From CAZLAJ01 sp964644605 (GTDB lineage Bacteria; Patescibacteriota; Microgenomatia; UBA1406; GWC2-37-13): a stretch of DNA of 34,822 nucleotides. Position numbers and translations under genes: made by a program. The DNA lies in assembly GCA_964644605.1 (NCBI GenBank), contig CAZXWS010000070.1, positions 1-34,822 of the forward strand, in the 5' to 3' direction. Each line of letters opens with the position of its first letter. Within the stretch, counting starts at the first letter, position 1. Below the pieces are notes generated by a model. It did not search any database. It had not been told where the DNA came from and worked only from the letters and a program-made list of their open reading frames with translations. Positions 1-8,900 of this stretch are shown here, piece after piece.

Positions 1-33
1 CCTCTGAGTATGCTTGCGGAGGTGACATAGGTT

Positions 34-849
34 TTATGTTGTTTTTAATTTACGCACCACGGTGCTCATTTGCAACAGCGCGAGCGTCATGAGAAAATAA
101 GCAAAAAAGTAGAGGTAATCATTAATTCCCCCTACATACCAGGTATTCGCTTTAGTCTCATATAAAAATGTATAGTCAGCAATGAACTGTACACTAAGCG
201 CGAACAAAATAAACAATATTTTATCCTTCAAAATGCCACCCAGTACCCGCCGTGATAGTAAGTACGCAAGTCCGGCAAAGGATATATAGACAGCTTCACC
301 AACTGGATATCCAAAATCTAAATAAACCGCTATAGGATTTGTCCAATCAAAAGTATAATTTCTGAGAAATAAAAAGTAACCTACTGCTACAACAGTCAGA
401 GGAATAATTACAGCCATGATTTTATTACTATATGTACGGAGCCCAATATTAACCCCAGAAGCTTTTGCCAAAAACCACACACCCAGAATATAACAAAAGA
501 TGCTACCAAAATAGCCAAAATCGCCAATTGAAGGATACGGATTATCTATTTTTAAAACATATACAGAGTAGGAATAGGCTACCTGTCCAAAAAACTGAGC
601 AAATAAACCAAAGGAGAACATACATAATGATTTGCCGACGACACTTTTTAAGCCACCCCAATGACGTGAAAGATACATTCCCCAACCAGCACCCCATAGT
701 GCCATCAGTGCATATGTTTCACCAAAATACTGATACGAAACATTCGTTTTACTCACAAAAAGAAGATTGACTAGCCACCAAGTACTGAAAATAACGAAAA
801 TTACATAAGCTACTCGAGTTTGCCACTGTCCATGTGTCATCTCACTCAT
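34..849 (-). CDS. Eight-TM sensor-like membrane protein without an output domain
   Basis: 271 aa with about eight hydrophobic helices spread over the whole length and no soluble domain. Two short motifs stand out: PYPSIGDFGYFG between helices 3 and 4, and LDFGYPVGEAVY around helix 6. They resemble the 'PSxADxxYL' and 'DxxYPxxD' signatures in the N-terminal membrane region of some GGDEF/EAL sensor proteins. Here no GGDEF, EAL or kinase domain follows, so it is a stand-alone copy of that membrane region. The ATG at 849 is chosen because a TATAAT-like box ends 8 nt upstream; no ribosome binding site is seen. It is divergent from the DUF2156 gene at 906. Function unknown; the sensor link is inferred from motif resemblance only. 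Confidence 0.7.
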   Translation of the reverse strand: MSEMTHGQWQTRVAYVIFVIFSTWWLVNLLFVSKTNVSYQYFGETYALMALWGAGWGMYLSRHWGGLKSVVGKSLCMFSFGLFAQFFGQVAYSYSVYVLKIDNPYPSIGDFGYFGSIFCYILGVWFLAKASGVNIGLRTYSNKIMAVIIPLTVVAVGYFLFLRNYTFDWTNPIAVYLDFGYPVGEAVYISFAGLAYLLSRRVLGGILKDKILFILFALSVQFIADYTFLYETKANTWYVGGINDYLYFFAYFLMTLALLQMSTVVRKLKTT

Positions 850-857
850 AGTATGAA

Positions 858-891
858 ATTATATTATTTTCAAAATAAAGTCAAGTATAAT
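858..891. promoter_or_regulatory. Divergent overlapping promoters with almost no leader
   Basis: Minus strand: TTGACT (879-884) and TATAAT (858-863), or TAATTT at 17-nt spacing, ending 8 nt before the ATG at 849. Plus strand: TATAAT (886-891) ends 14 nt before the ATG at 906, with a poor -35. Neither gene has a Shine-Dalgarno sequence. Confidence 0.5.
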
Positions 892-905
892 TAATTTTTG
901 TAACG

Positions 906-1853
906 ATGGCATACTCAACACCACTTAGGGCACTCCATCTCAATTCAGTACCAAAATTTCCGGATTTTGCTCTGCTTGACGTGGTGCATAAAAATGAATT
1001 CGAAGAATACACTAAATTTTACCCACCATACTCTGACTTTAACTTCACAAGTTTATGGGCCTATAACACCGAAGAGGATGTAAAAATATCCCAACTCAAT
1101 GGCAATATGGTCATGAAGTTTCGTGATTATATTACGAATGACCAGTTTTATACATTCTTAGGTCATCAAAATGTAGAGCAGACCGTACAAGAGCTTTTAC
1201 AGAAAAGCAAGGAAGAGAATATTGAACCTGTACTCAAACTCATTCCGGAGATTAACTTAGCGTATGCGCCTGAGCTTATTAATACCTTTATCGTAACCGA
1301 AGACCCAGATAATAATGACTACATACTTTCCAGTCTGGAAGTTGGGGAACTCAAAAGTAGAAAATTCACGGATAAACGCAACCTCGTGAACCGATTTTTA
1401 CGCGATCATCCTGATGTCACTATAGTGCAACTTGATCTGGATGACCCTGTCATACAAGATCAAATATTAGATATTTTTAATCGCTGGGAGACTAAAAAAG
1501 GAAAACGAAAACAAGATACTGAGCACGAATATAAGGCTATTCAGCGACTTTTTCATCCGGCAATAGCTTCACACCTTATTGCATTTGGAATTTTTCGAAA
1601 CGGTGATTTGATCGGTTTCTTGATCATCGAAGAAATTCATGACAACTATGCCATTTTTCATTTTATGAAAGCAGATCCTGATCATAAAGGGACCTACGAA
1701 TTTTTAAACCATTGGGCAGCCAAACATGTTTTTTCCCATGGACTTCTGCATATTAATTACGAACAAGATTTAGGCATCGAGGGTTTACGCCGTGCCAAAA
1801 CCTTCTGGAACCCCACACACTTTCTCAAAAAATACACAATTGCGGAAAAATAA
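906..1853 (+). CDS. DUF2156 / phosphatidylglycerol lysyltransferase C-terminal-like protein
   Basis: 315 aa, soluble, no signal peptide or membrane segment. The C-terminal part matches the DUF2156 family (LPG_synthase_C, a double GNAT-like fold). The clearest mark is the ending around 'NYEQDLGIEGLRRAKTFWNP' followed by FLKKY, which corresponds to the family's conserved 'N.eqDlGieGLrrsK..y.P....KKY' block. In MprF this domain transfers an aminoacyl group from tRNA to phosphatidylglycerol. Membrane-free versions like this one are common and mostly uncharacterised, so the substrate is not assigned. The start at 906 is the first ATG after a TATAAT box at 886-891. Monocistronic by position. Confidence 0.8.
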   Translation: MAYSTPLRALHLNSVPKFPDFALLDVVHKNEFEEYTKFYPPYSDFNFTSLWAYNTEEDVKISQLNGNMVMKFRDYITNDQFYTFLGHQNVEQTVQELLQKSKEENIEPVLKLIPEINLAYAPELINTFIVTEDPDNNDYILSSLEVGELKSRKFTDKRNLVNRFLRDHPDVTIVQLDLDDPVIQDQILDIFNRWETKKGKRKQDTEHEYKAIQRLFHPAIASHLIAFGIFRNGDLIGFLIIEEIHDNYAIFHFMKADPDHKGTYEFLNHWAAKHVFSHGLLHINYEQDLGIEGLRRAKTFWNPTHFLKKYTIAEK

Positions 1854-2075
1854 ATACCAAGAGTGAGGAGTTAGGAGTTATGAGTGACGAATTACGAGTA
1901 GTACATTGTTTCATGGTTTCATTCCTTCATTGTTGAATTGTTTTCACAATCACAGGTTAAAACTCAAAAGTTTTAAGCAAGCAACTTAATACTTTTAACT
2001 TTTTGTATATGTACGGAACACTTTGCTTGTCCCTGCACATCTATTCTTAAATCATAAATCCAAAATCTTAATTCT
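1854..2075. other. Noncoding stretch with low-complexity word repeats
   Basis: Between the DUF2156 gene and the antitoxin gene end. It holds short tandem words (GAGTGAGGAGTTAGGAGTTA near 1861-1880) and AACTTTT/ACTTTTAAC words near 1978-2000 similar to those at 18727-18750 and inside trxB. A short ATTGT/ACAAT hairpin lies near 1936-1949. No gene seen. Confidence 0.4.
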
Positions 2076-2354
2076 CTATTTCACACTACGACTTTGATTC
2101 AGTTTTTCTATAAGCCACATACGGGCGAGGGTGGAAATATTCAACCCTTTTTCACGGGCTTTTTCTTCAAGTTTTGTTTTCACATCTTTTTGTAAACGGA
2201 GAATGAGTGTTTCATCTCGTGGTTTGTCACGCACTTCAAATACAATCGGAGCGTTTTCTGTACCATCCAAATAATCAGCCACTGAATGAGAATCCCAGAA
2301 TTCTGCTTCTTCTTTAAAATTCTTGAATTTAGGAATTATTTTTTTCTTTTTCAT
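2076..2354 (-). CDS. brnA: BrnA/CopG-type antitoxin
   Basis: 92 aa. The N-terminal half carries 'FWDSHSVADYLD', typical of antitoxins of the CopG-antitoxin/BrnA group. The C-terminal part (about residues 55-85) is a ribbon-helix-helix-like segment: TLILRLQKDVKTKLEEKAREKGLN, a beta strand then two helices, ending in ISTLARMWLIEKL. It follows the toxin gene in the same direction and overlaps its end by 26 nt. The start at 2354 is preferred over the upstream in-frame ATG at 2387 because AAAGGAAA sits about 7 nt before it. This is one of the few convincing Shine-Dalgarno sequences in the window, as expected for a second gene in a transcript. Inferred role: neutralises the BrnT toxin and represses the operon. 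Confidence 0.75.
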   Translation of the reverse strand: MKKKKIIPKFKNFKEEAEFWDSHSVADYLDGTENAPIVFEVRDKPRDETLILRLQKDVKTKLEEKAREKGLNISTLARMWLIEKLNQSRSVK

Positions 2355-2610
2355 ACACGAGTTTCCTTTCTTTTTTATCAGCATCACGTGCTGTAACTAT
2401 ATAATACCTTTTCCCAACTGCTGCGATAATTATTGCGAGTATACGTGTATCCATCCTCGCAAGGATAATAAATCTATTGTTATATCCCTTTCTATGAACA
2501 ACGATATTACTGAGTGCTGATAGTATGTTTTGAACTGATAGATTGTGTTTTTTAAAGTGATTTATATTAAATGAATCCCAAATCAGCTGATCCTCAGTAA
2601 TCCGCGTCAT
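2329..2610 (-). CDS. brnT: BrnT-like RelE-fold toxin
   Basis: 93 aa. It matches the BrnT family layout: N-terminal 'LIWDSFNINHFKKHNLS' (family W-D..n..Kh.v), a central beta region with a conserved Arg (VVHRKGYNNRFIILARMD), and C-terminal 'YYIVTARDADKKERKLVYE' corresponding to the family's '..iiSAR.A.kkEr..Ye'. BrnT toxins are RNases of the RelE fold. The gene lies directly upstream of its antitoxin, the usual BrnT-BrnA order. The ATG at 2610 lies 7 nt after a TACAAT -10 box, so the mRNA is probably leaderless. The divergent N-terminus leaves some doubt about the exact family. Confidence 0.75.
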   Translation of the reverse strand: MTRITEDQLIWDSFNINHFKKHNLSVQNILSALSNIVVHRKGYNNRFIILARMDTRILAIIIAAVGKRYYIVTARDADKKERKLVYEKEKNNS

Positions 2611-2646
2611 GTATTACATTGTAATACATATACATATGAATGTCAA
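2609..2646 (-). promoter_or_regulatory. Toxin-antitoxin promoter with palindromic operator
   Basis: Minus-strand -35 TTGACA (2646-2641), 17-nt spacer, -10 TACAAT (2623-2618), then 7 nt to the toxin ATG. A perfect inverted repeat, ATGTATTAC-ATT-GTAATACAT (2609-2629), covers the -10, the predicted start site and the first base pairs of the toxin gene. It is well placed as the binding site for the ribbon-helix-helix antitoxin (autorepression). Confidence 0.7.
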
Positions 2647-2674
2647 ACTTTTGACTTTCAATATGTATAGGGAA

Positions 2675-4888
2675 CTATTTTCTATCCTCTGATTGTAGTG
2701 CAGACAGCTCATGTCTGACCTGCTCAAGTTCTTCTTGTGCTTCACGGCCAACATGACCAAACGAATATTTCTTTAATACTTCTTCATAGCCCATAACAGC
2801 TCCCTGCAGTTTGAGAAATTTCAAGTCTTTCGGGAGACCGAAACTCGATGATGCCTCCAGTTTGTAAAGTCTCGGTATCCAGATCTGCGCATTGTTCGCC
2901 CAATTGCTTTTAGGATACGTTTTTACAAACAAAGCCAGATAGTAGCGTGCCTTTTCAAAATCATACGGCTCATTCATATAGAGGTATGCTTTGCGCAAAT
3001 TAGCTCTTTCTTTTTCCTGTTCATTCACTGTTAGTTCCTCGCATTTTGAATAGCTCTCTACAGCTTTTTCACGTTTTTTGCTTATTTCTGATGCAGATCG
3101 TAAGGAATCCGGTAAAAAAGAGCGGGTATAGGATAGACTCTCATATGACTTTCCTAATAGGCAGTAGACCGCAGAGTTAAAATATGTCTCGGTATTACGC
3201 TCAATAAATCGCTGAAAATTTTCAGTTGCTTTTAAAAAGCCATTACGCTGGATAAAAAATTGGTCGTCAGCAAAATAATAACCATTCGGAGTATATAAAG
3301 AAGGTTCAAGAATAAAAAAATACTCATTTTCCAAATAAAATTTGCCCAATAAATAATATTTATATCCACTCGAATTTCCATTGATTTTTATTAACTCGTT
3401 TACCTTCCCAATGTTCGCGGGACAGTATAGTACCTCTAAGGCGGGGTCAATCGTACGCCCACATATATCTTGGAGTGTAGCTAATGCTTCATTATATTTT
3501 CCCTCAACGAGTTGTTGTTTATAGATGTAATAATTAAAAAACTCTACAATCGATGGATCAAGAGAACTGACTGCGTCATGAAGCATCAGAAGTTCTGTAG
3601 AGTTCTTAGTAACAAGAACCTTCATAATATCTCCATATATCCAGTTGGTCAGAAAGCTGTTCTTGTCCTGACGGGCATATGAAATATATTTAAAAAATAA
3701 TTCGGTTTGACCTGCTTTCTGATATTCTAACCCTGCATAATAGTATGCCTGTGAACGTAATGGGTGTACGAGGAATTTTTCGGCAAAGTTAAGATAATTC
3801 TGTGCATTCGTTATATGATCAAAGGAATGCGCCCGTGACTCCTCTGCCTTGGCATACATTGCAGAATCAAGAATCCGGGACGGAGGTGATTTTTTTATAA
3901 TATCATCATATCTGTTTAGGAGATAGAGCCCAAAATCTGCGTAATAATCATCTGGAAATAGCGTTACTAATTTTTCAAGTTTTTTACTATCTTGCTGATC
4001 AATTGAAAGCCGTGTAAACTGTGTGGAATCTGATTCAGCCAGATAAGGTGGAACCCCTATCCAAATAGGGCTTAACTCTCTATGCCCGTACTCAGACTGC
4101 ACTTTCCTGAGAAATGCCACTGCCCTATCGGTGCCTTCCGCCTCACCGAGTTTATACAGATCCCATCGTAAGGTAGTGCGAATGGTAATTACCATCTCAT
4201 CTGCACGATACGTAGTGAGTAATTCCGCTATTGTAATAATAGAATCCTTATACTTTTTCAGTTTATACTGTGCTCCCGCGATTCTTCCCAGACTGTCCGG
4301 AATTACTGGAGCATCCCTGTTTTTTCTGTTAAATTCTCTAAACAGGTCAATTGCCTTCTCATTATTTCCCCCATACCAAGCATCAAGCGCCCGTTCATAC
4401 AAATAGGTGTTACTAACTGTATGGAGCGTGGTGCTATTTGCGACGAGCCGCACTATTAAAGTAGGGAGCACAGAAAAGAAAACAACACAGAAAAAAAACA
4501 TCCAATGTACTTTTTTCTTTATGAGCCAAAAAACGCCTAAACCGATTACAATCGGAAGAAACCAGTATGGTATATTCGAAATAAATAAAAATGCTAATGA
4601 TGCAAGCTCCTGTAAATAATTAAATTCTTCTTGAGATATGTAATACTTCCTTGTATTGACAAAGATAGCCAAATATCCAGTACACAGACAGATGAGATAC
4701 TCAAGCGCTAGAATTCCGATGAGTATATGAGTTGGAGTAAGATAAGATATTAGTTTACTCAACGGATTTGCTTTAATATAGTTTCCCTTTCGATCAACGA
4801 TGCCGCTGCGACTATTCATCCAATTGAAAATTTTTTTACTCAACCATAGAACAGCTTCTATCAGTTTGTCTTGTAGGGTTCTTTCCAT
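2675..4888 (-). CDS. Membrane-anchored TPR-rich protein
   Basis: 737 aa. After a 40-aa cytoplasmic leader there are three to four hydrophobic helices (about 52-75, 88-120, 127-155). From about residue 165 to the end the protein is an alpha-helical solenoid with TPR-like units, e.g. ALDAWYGGNNEKAIDLFREF, AQYKLKKYKDSIITIAELL and YYAGLEYQKAGQTELFFKYI. The last 150 aa resemble TolA-binding/YfiO-type TPRs (EKARYYLALFVKTYPKSNWA). No catalytic motif was recognised. TPR arrays bind proteins, so it is probably an envelope scaffold (inference). The ATG at 4888 is 7 nt below a TATAAT box. Divergent from the EamA gene. Confidence 0.75.
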   Translation of the reverse strand: MERTLQDKLIEAVLWLSKKIFNWMNSRSGIVDRKGNYIKANPLSKLISYLTPTHILIGILALEYLICLCTGYLAIFVNTRKYYISQEEFNYLQELASLAFLFISNIPYWFLPIVIGLGVFWLIKKKVHWMFFFCVVFFSVLPTLIVRLVANSTTLHTVSNTYLYERALDAWYGGNNEKAIDLFREFNRKNRDAPVIPDSLGRIAGAQYKLKKYKDSIITIAELLTTYRADEMVITIRTTLRWDLYKLGEAEGTDRAVAFLRKVQSEYGHRELSPIWIGVPPYLAESDSTQFTRLSIDQQDSKKLEKLVTLFPDDYYADFGLYLLNRYDDIIKKSPPSRILDSAMYAKAEESRAHSFDHITNAQNYLNFAEKFLVHPLRSQAYYYAGLEYQKAGQTELFFKYISYARQDKNSFLTNWIYGDIMKVLVTKNSTELLMLHDAVSSLDPSIVEFFNYYIYKQQLVEGKYNEALATLQDICGRTIDPALEVLYCPANIGKVNELIKINGNSSGYKYYLLGKFYLENEYFFILEPSLYTPNGYYFADDQFFIQRNGFLKATENFQRFIERNTETYFNSAVYCLLGKSYESLSYTRSFLPDSLRSASEISKKREKAVESYSKCEELTVNEQEKERANLRKAYLYMNEPYDFEKARYYLALFVKTYPKSNWANNAQIWIPRLYKLEASSSFGLPKDLKFLKLQGAVMGYEEVLKKYSFGHVGREAQEELEQVRHELSALQSEDRK

Positions 4889-4895
4889 TGGAGCA

Positions 4896-4927
4896 ATTAT
4901 AAAATACGAAACAATTTAATGTATAAT
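4896..4927. promoter_or_regulatory. Divergent -10 boxes for two apparently leaderless genes
   Basis: TATAAT on the minus strand (4901-4896) ends 7 nt before the ATG at 4888. TATAAT on the plus strand (4922-4927) ends 7 nt before the ATG at 4935. The -35 elements are weak in both directions. Confidence 0.5.
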
Positions 4928-4934
4928 TCTTTTC

Positions 4935-5837
4935 ATGACCTGGTTGATATTTGCCCTCCTTGCACCTGCAGTCTATGCAGTGGTCACCTTCATAGATAAA
5001 TACCTACTCTCAAAGAAGATAAAAGATTACAACGCAATGCCTGTATATACTGGTGCTGTCGGATTTCTGGCAGGAAGTATTTTGTGGACCATCAATGGTT
5101 TCCCTACTCTTCCTATCAAAGACGCAGTTATTGTCCTCACGACAGGTATTCTCACCGGAATATCGTTATATGTATACTTTAAAGCACTTTCGAGCGAAGA
5201 AACAAGCAAGATCAATATCCTTTTCCAAATGTTTCCAATTATTTCACTGGCTCTTGCGTTTTTATTACTGCACGAAAAAATCAGCATACAGCAGTACGGA
5301 GGTTTCTTCCTGATATTATTCGCGACAACATTGATTAGTTATGAAAATGATGGAGGGAGAATCAAGTTCAGTCAGGCATTCTTCCTAATACTTTTGTACG
5401 ATTTCACCTGGGCGGTCATGGGTATTCTCATGAAGTATGCCACTGGTGCAAATTCATTTTGGAAAGTCTTAAATTATGAAAGCTGGGGTATAGGAATTGG
5501 CGGAATTCTTATGTTTCTATTTATTAAAAAAATTCGAAAAGCATTTTTGAAAAGTATTAAAAAAGTAAGAGTAGATACGTTAGTAGTTGTCGGCTTAAAT
5601 GAAGGAGTATTTGTAATTGCAAAAAGCCTCACATTTTTTGCGTTTTCCATCGGTCCTGCTGCCTTAGTAAGCGTGCTAGAAACAACTCAAGCGGTGTATG
5701 CGATTATTTACGGCTCTGTCCTCACAGTATTATTTCCAACGATTTTCCATGAAAATATTTCTCAAAAAGAACTCGTGAAAAAGATAGTGGCATCACTATT
5801 GGTGATTATGGGAATTTTCTTAATATATCGACAGTAA
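4935..5837 (+). CDS. EamA/DMT-superfamily transporter
   Basis: 300 aa with about ten hydrophobic helices in two similar halves, the EamA duplication. The first half starts 'FALLAPAVYAVVTFIDKYLL' and includes 'ALSSEETSKINILFQMFPI' followed by ALAFLLLHEKIS. The second half ends 'ALVSVLETTQAVYAIIYGSV' and then KKIVASLLVIMGIFLIY. Family members export small metabolites or amino acids; the substrate cannot be read from sequence. Length is normal for the family. No ribosome binding site; the start is 7 nt from a TATAAT. Confidence 0.85.
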   Translation: MTWLIFALLAPAVYAVVTFIDKYLLSKKIKDYNAMPVYTGAVGFLAGSILWTINGFPTLPIKDAVIVLTTGILTGISLYVYFKALSSEETSKINILFQMFPIISLALAFLLLHEKISIQQYGGFFLILFATTLISYENDGGRIKFSQAFFLILLYDFTWAVMGILMKYATGANSFWKVLNYESWGIGIGGILMFLFIKKIRKAFLKSIKKVRVDTLVVVGLNEGVFVIAKSLTFFAFSIGPAALVSVLETTQAVYAIIYGSVLTVLFPTIFHENISQKELVKKIVASLLVIMGIFLIYRQ

Positions 5838-5946
5838 TATATTTCTTTGCTCATAATACTTCATCTGAAAATGTGCTTGAATCTGTTCTATAAAGCCTTT
5901 ATTCTGTAAGTACATATATTATTATTGTAGAAACATCAAATTCGAG

Positions 5947-8900
5947 ATGAACTCACTAAAGAGGCGAATTAAAAATTATTCCAAAAAAAAGTTCTTTCCT
6001 AATCTCAGAAAAATCACTATTATATGTAGTGCGTTTGCTCTAGCTGCACTTGTGTTTTTATGGTGGAATAATGGAAAAACATGGGCAGCGCCCTGGTCAG
6101 CACTTCACGGGAATTGGGCAAAAAGAAAGCAGCTTACTCTTACGAATAACAGCGGTGCTACACTCAATACAAATACCACGTACCAGATTACTATCAACAC
6201 AAAACAGCTGTATGACAGCGGCTCATTGCGAGCAAACTGCGATGACATACGCATAGTCTATCAACCTGACTCATCGACCAATACCGAGTTGAAACGAAGC
6301 ATTTCCTATGCGCAAGGAAGCACGAACTGCAGTGACTCAACAGAAACCTTGATCACCTTCCCGCTGCAGGCTGCTATAAGCAACAACTCATCCACAAGTA
6401 ATTATTATCTCTATTATGCCAACCCCAACGCTCCTGCCTACACTGCTGCTGACTCACTGGCGGCATATAACGTAGGCAATAAAGCAGCCACTTTTGTCGC
6501 TCCTTTCAATGGAACGACCACAGCACTGGCTGCAGGCACTGGCACCCCAACTACCGCTACCGGCGCCATTAGATATTCAGGAGGTAAAACTGCGCTAGAG
6601 CTGAATGGCAAAGCAGATGATGCTGATACAGGAAACTATACCGGCACGTACATAGGCAACGCTTCGACATCATTTACTATTGAAGCATGGGTAAAACCAC
6701 AGTTTGAAAATTCAACATCATACTGGACTTCTGGATATATACTCGGTGGAGATGCAAACACCACTGGCTGCGGCGGCAATCAAGGTCCACTTTATACAGA
6801 GTTTCTAAGCTCTACTCAAAGAAGATTTGTCTTTTCGCTTGCACATTCTGCTACTGATACCTGCCAATCTGATGATACTATTTATTTTAATGCGTTTGAT
6901 ACCGATCCTTTCCAATACAACACTTGGTACAACTTGACCGCAACTTATGATGCTTCGTCAAAAGTAATGAAAACTTATTTGAATGGTATTTTTTATCAAC
7001 AGACTACTTGGACTGGAGCAAACACAATAACATGGAACAATAATTTACGAATTGGTTCTAAAAACGGATCAAGTTATTTTCACGGAGATATTGATGAGAT
7101 CAGAATTTCTAATGTTGTCCGATACAGCGCAAACTTTACCCCTCAAACCACTCCTTTTGTGCGTGATGCAAATACCACTCTACTCTATCATTTCGACGAA
7201 AACGGTAATGATCCCCGTCAATCTGGAAAAATAATTGATGACTCGGGTAATAACTATCATGGCACAATAAACGGAGCTCCTCAATATATTTCAGGATTAG
7301 TCGGAATTGATACTTCATCCTCAACCACAGGCAGGGTGCCTGCTCAATCGTTTGCTTCACACCAGGGTGTATTTATTGAAGAAGGCACCACTAACAAGAT
7401 CACCAATCCCTCATTTGAAAACAGCACCGCGTATGCGACTGGCTGGTCTGCAGCTGGATCCAATCTTACACCAACACTTAATACCTCCCCGTCTTATTAC
7501 AAATTTGGTTCTCAGTCTGAAAAACTTGTAGCAAATGCCTCAGCAATTTCAGGAACAAGTAACAACCGTACTATTAGTATTAATGCAGGGAATACTAACA
7601 CACATACATTAAGCTTTTATGTATATGACGGAACCAATGGAAATATCGGTGGCACAGTTTCTTCATCAATCATAAAACCTGTATTCGCAGGTACAGCACA
7701 AAATACCGGTACCTATACAAATATGGGAGGTGGCTGGTGGCGGGTGACCTATTCAGCCGCGGGCTCGAACTCAGCTCAAGAATATGGCGTACAGGTGCAG
7801 GTGAGCAAAACAGTATACATTGATGGCGTGCAGCTTGAAGAACTCGCGTATGCGACATCATATACCGATGGCTCACTCGGAAATGGCTACACGTGGAGCG
7901 GAACAGCAGATAACAGCACCAGCACTAGAACCACAGTAAATTTACAATACAACACAGCCAGTAATATATCAACGAATACTGGAACAGTTACGCTCTGGAT
8001 TAAAAAAACGATAAACAATTCGGGAGGACAATATATTTTTAATTGGGGTGATGGAAGCGATGCGATTAAAATATATTATTTCGGGACAGATACCTCACAA
8101 GATATACGCGTACAAGTAATCACAGGCGGTGTAACTCGTACCTGTACCAACCCGCTCGCATCTGGCGGAATAGGGAAATGGAACCATCTGAGTGTAACAT
8201 GGAAATTCGGATCCGCGGGGAGTGATAGTTGTCTCATATATATGAATGGTTCTGCTTCAGGAGCAGGTTTGTCAAACCAAACCTGGACATTTTCACCTAC
8301 AGGAACTACCTTTAGAGTAGGTAATGATAGTAATGCTGCTCAACAGCCAAACACATTTATCAGCGATCTCAGGATATACAACGCTATATTATCTTCCACA
8401 GAAGTAGCGGATTTGTATAACGTCGGACTCGGAGCGCATAGCGAAGGCGCGGAAACACCGAAAGATAAGCCAGTTCTCTACTGGAAGTTTGATGAAGGGT
8501 CAGGCAGCACGACACAAGATTCATCTGGAAATAATCTTACTGGCACAATTAGTAATGCTACTTATGATCCACTTACGACAAGTGACAGAATCATTAACCA
8601 GTTTGCATTAAAGTTTAATGGGACATCAGCAAAAGTGTCCCGTTCTTATTCTTCTGATACGAAACTCGATCCCGGAACTGATTCCTTCACTGTCTCATCC
8701 TGGTTTAAACACTCCTCGACTGCTCCTGCCAGCGGGACACATATGCTTTTGAGCCGGTTCTCTTCCGGAGGGTACAAAGTGTATATGGATACCAATGGCT
8801 ACATGTGCTTCGGCATCGACTCTGACAGTACTTGGACTCCCTCCCATGCAGCTTGCTCTTCGTCTGCCCAGGGATCATATGCTGATTCGAAATGGCATCA

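Noticed and set aside
1..33. Gene fragment or terminator at the left edge
   Set aside because: Only 33 nt remain and show no stem-loop or recognisable coding sequence.
2355..2387. Longer antitoxin start at 2387
   Set aside because: It has no ribosome site, whereas the ATG at 2354 has AAAGGAAA at proper spacing and fits family length.
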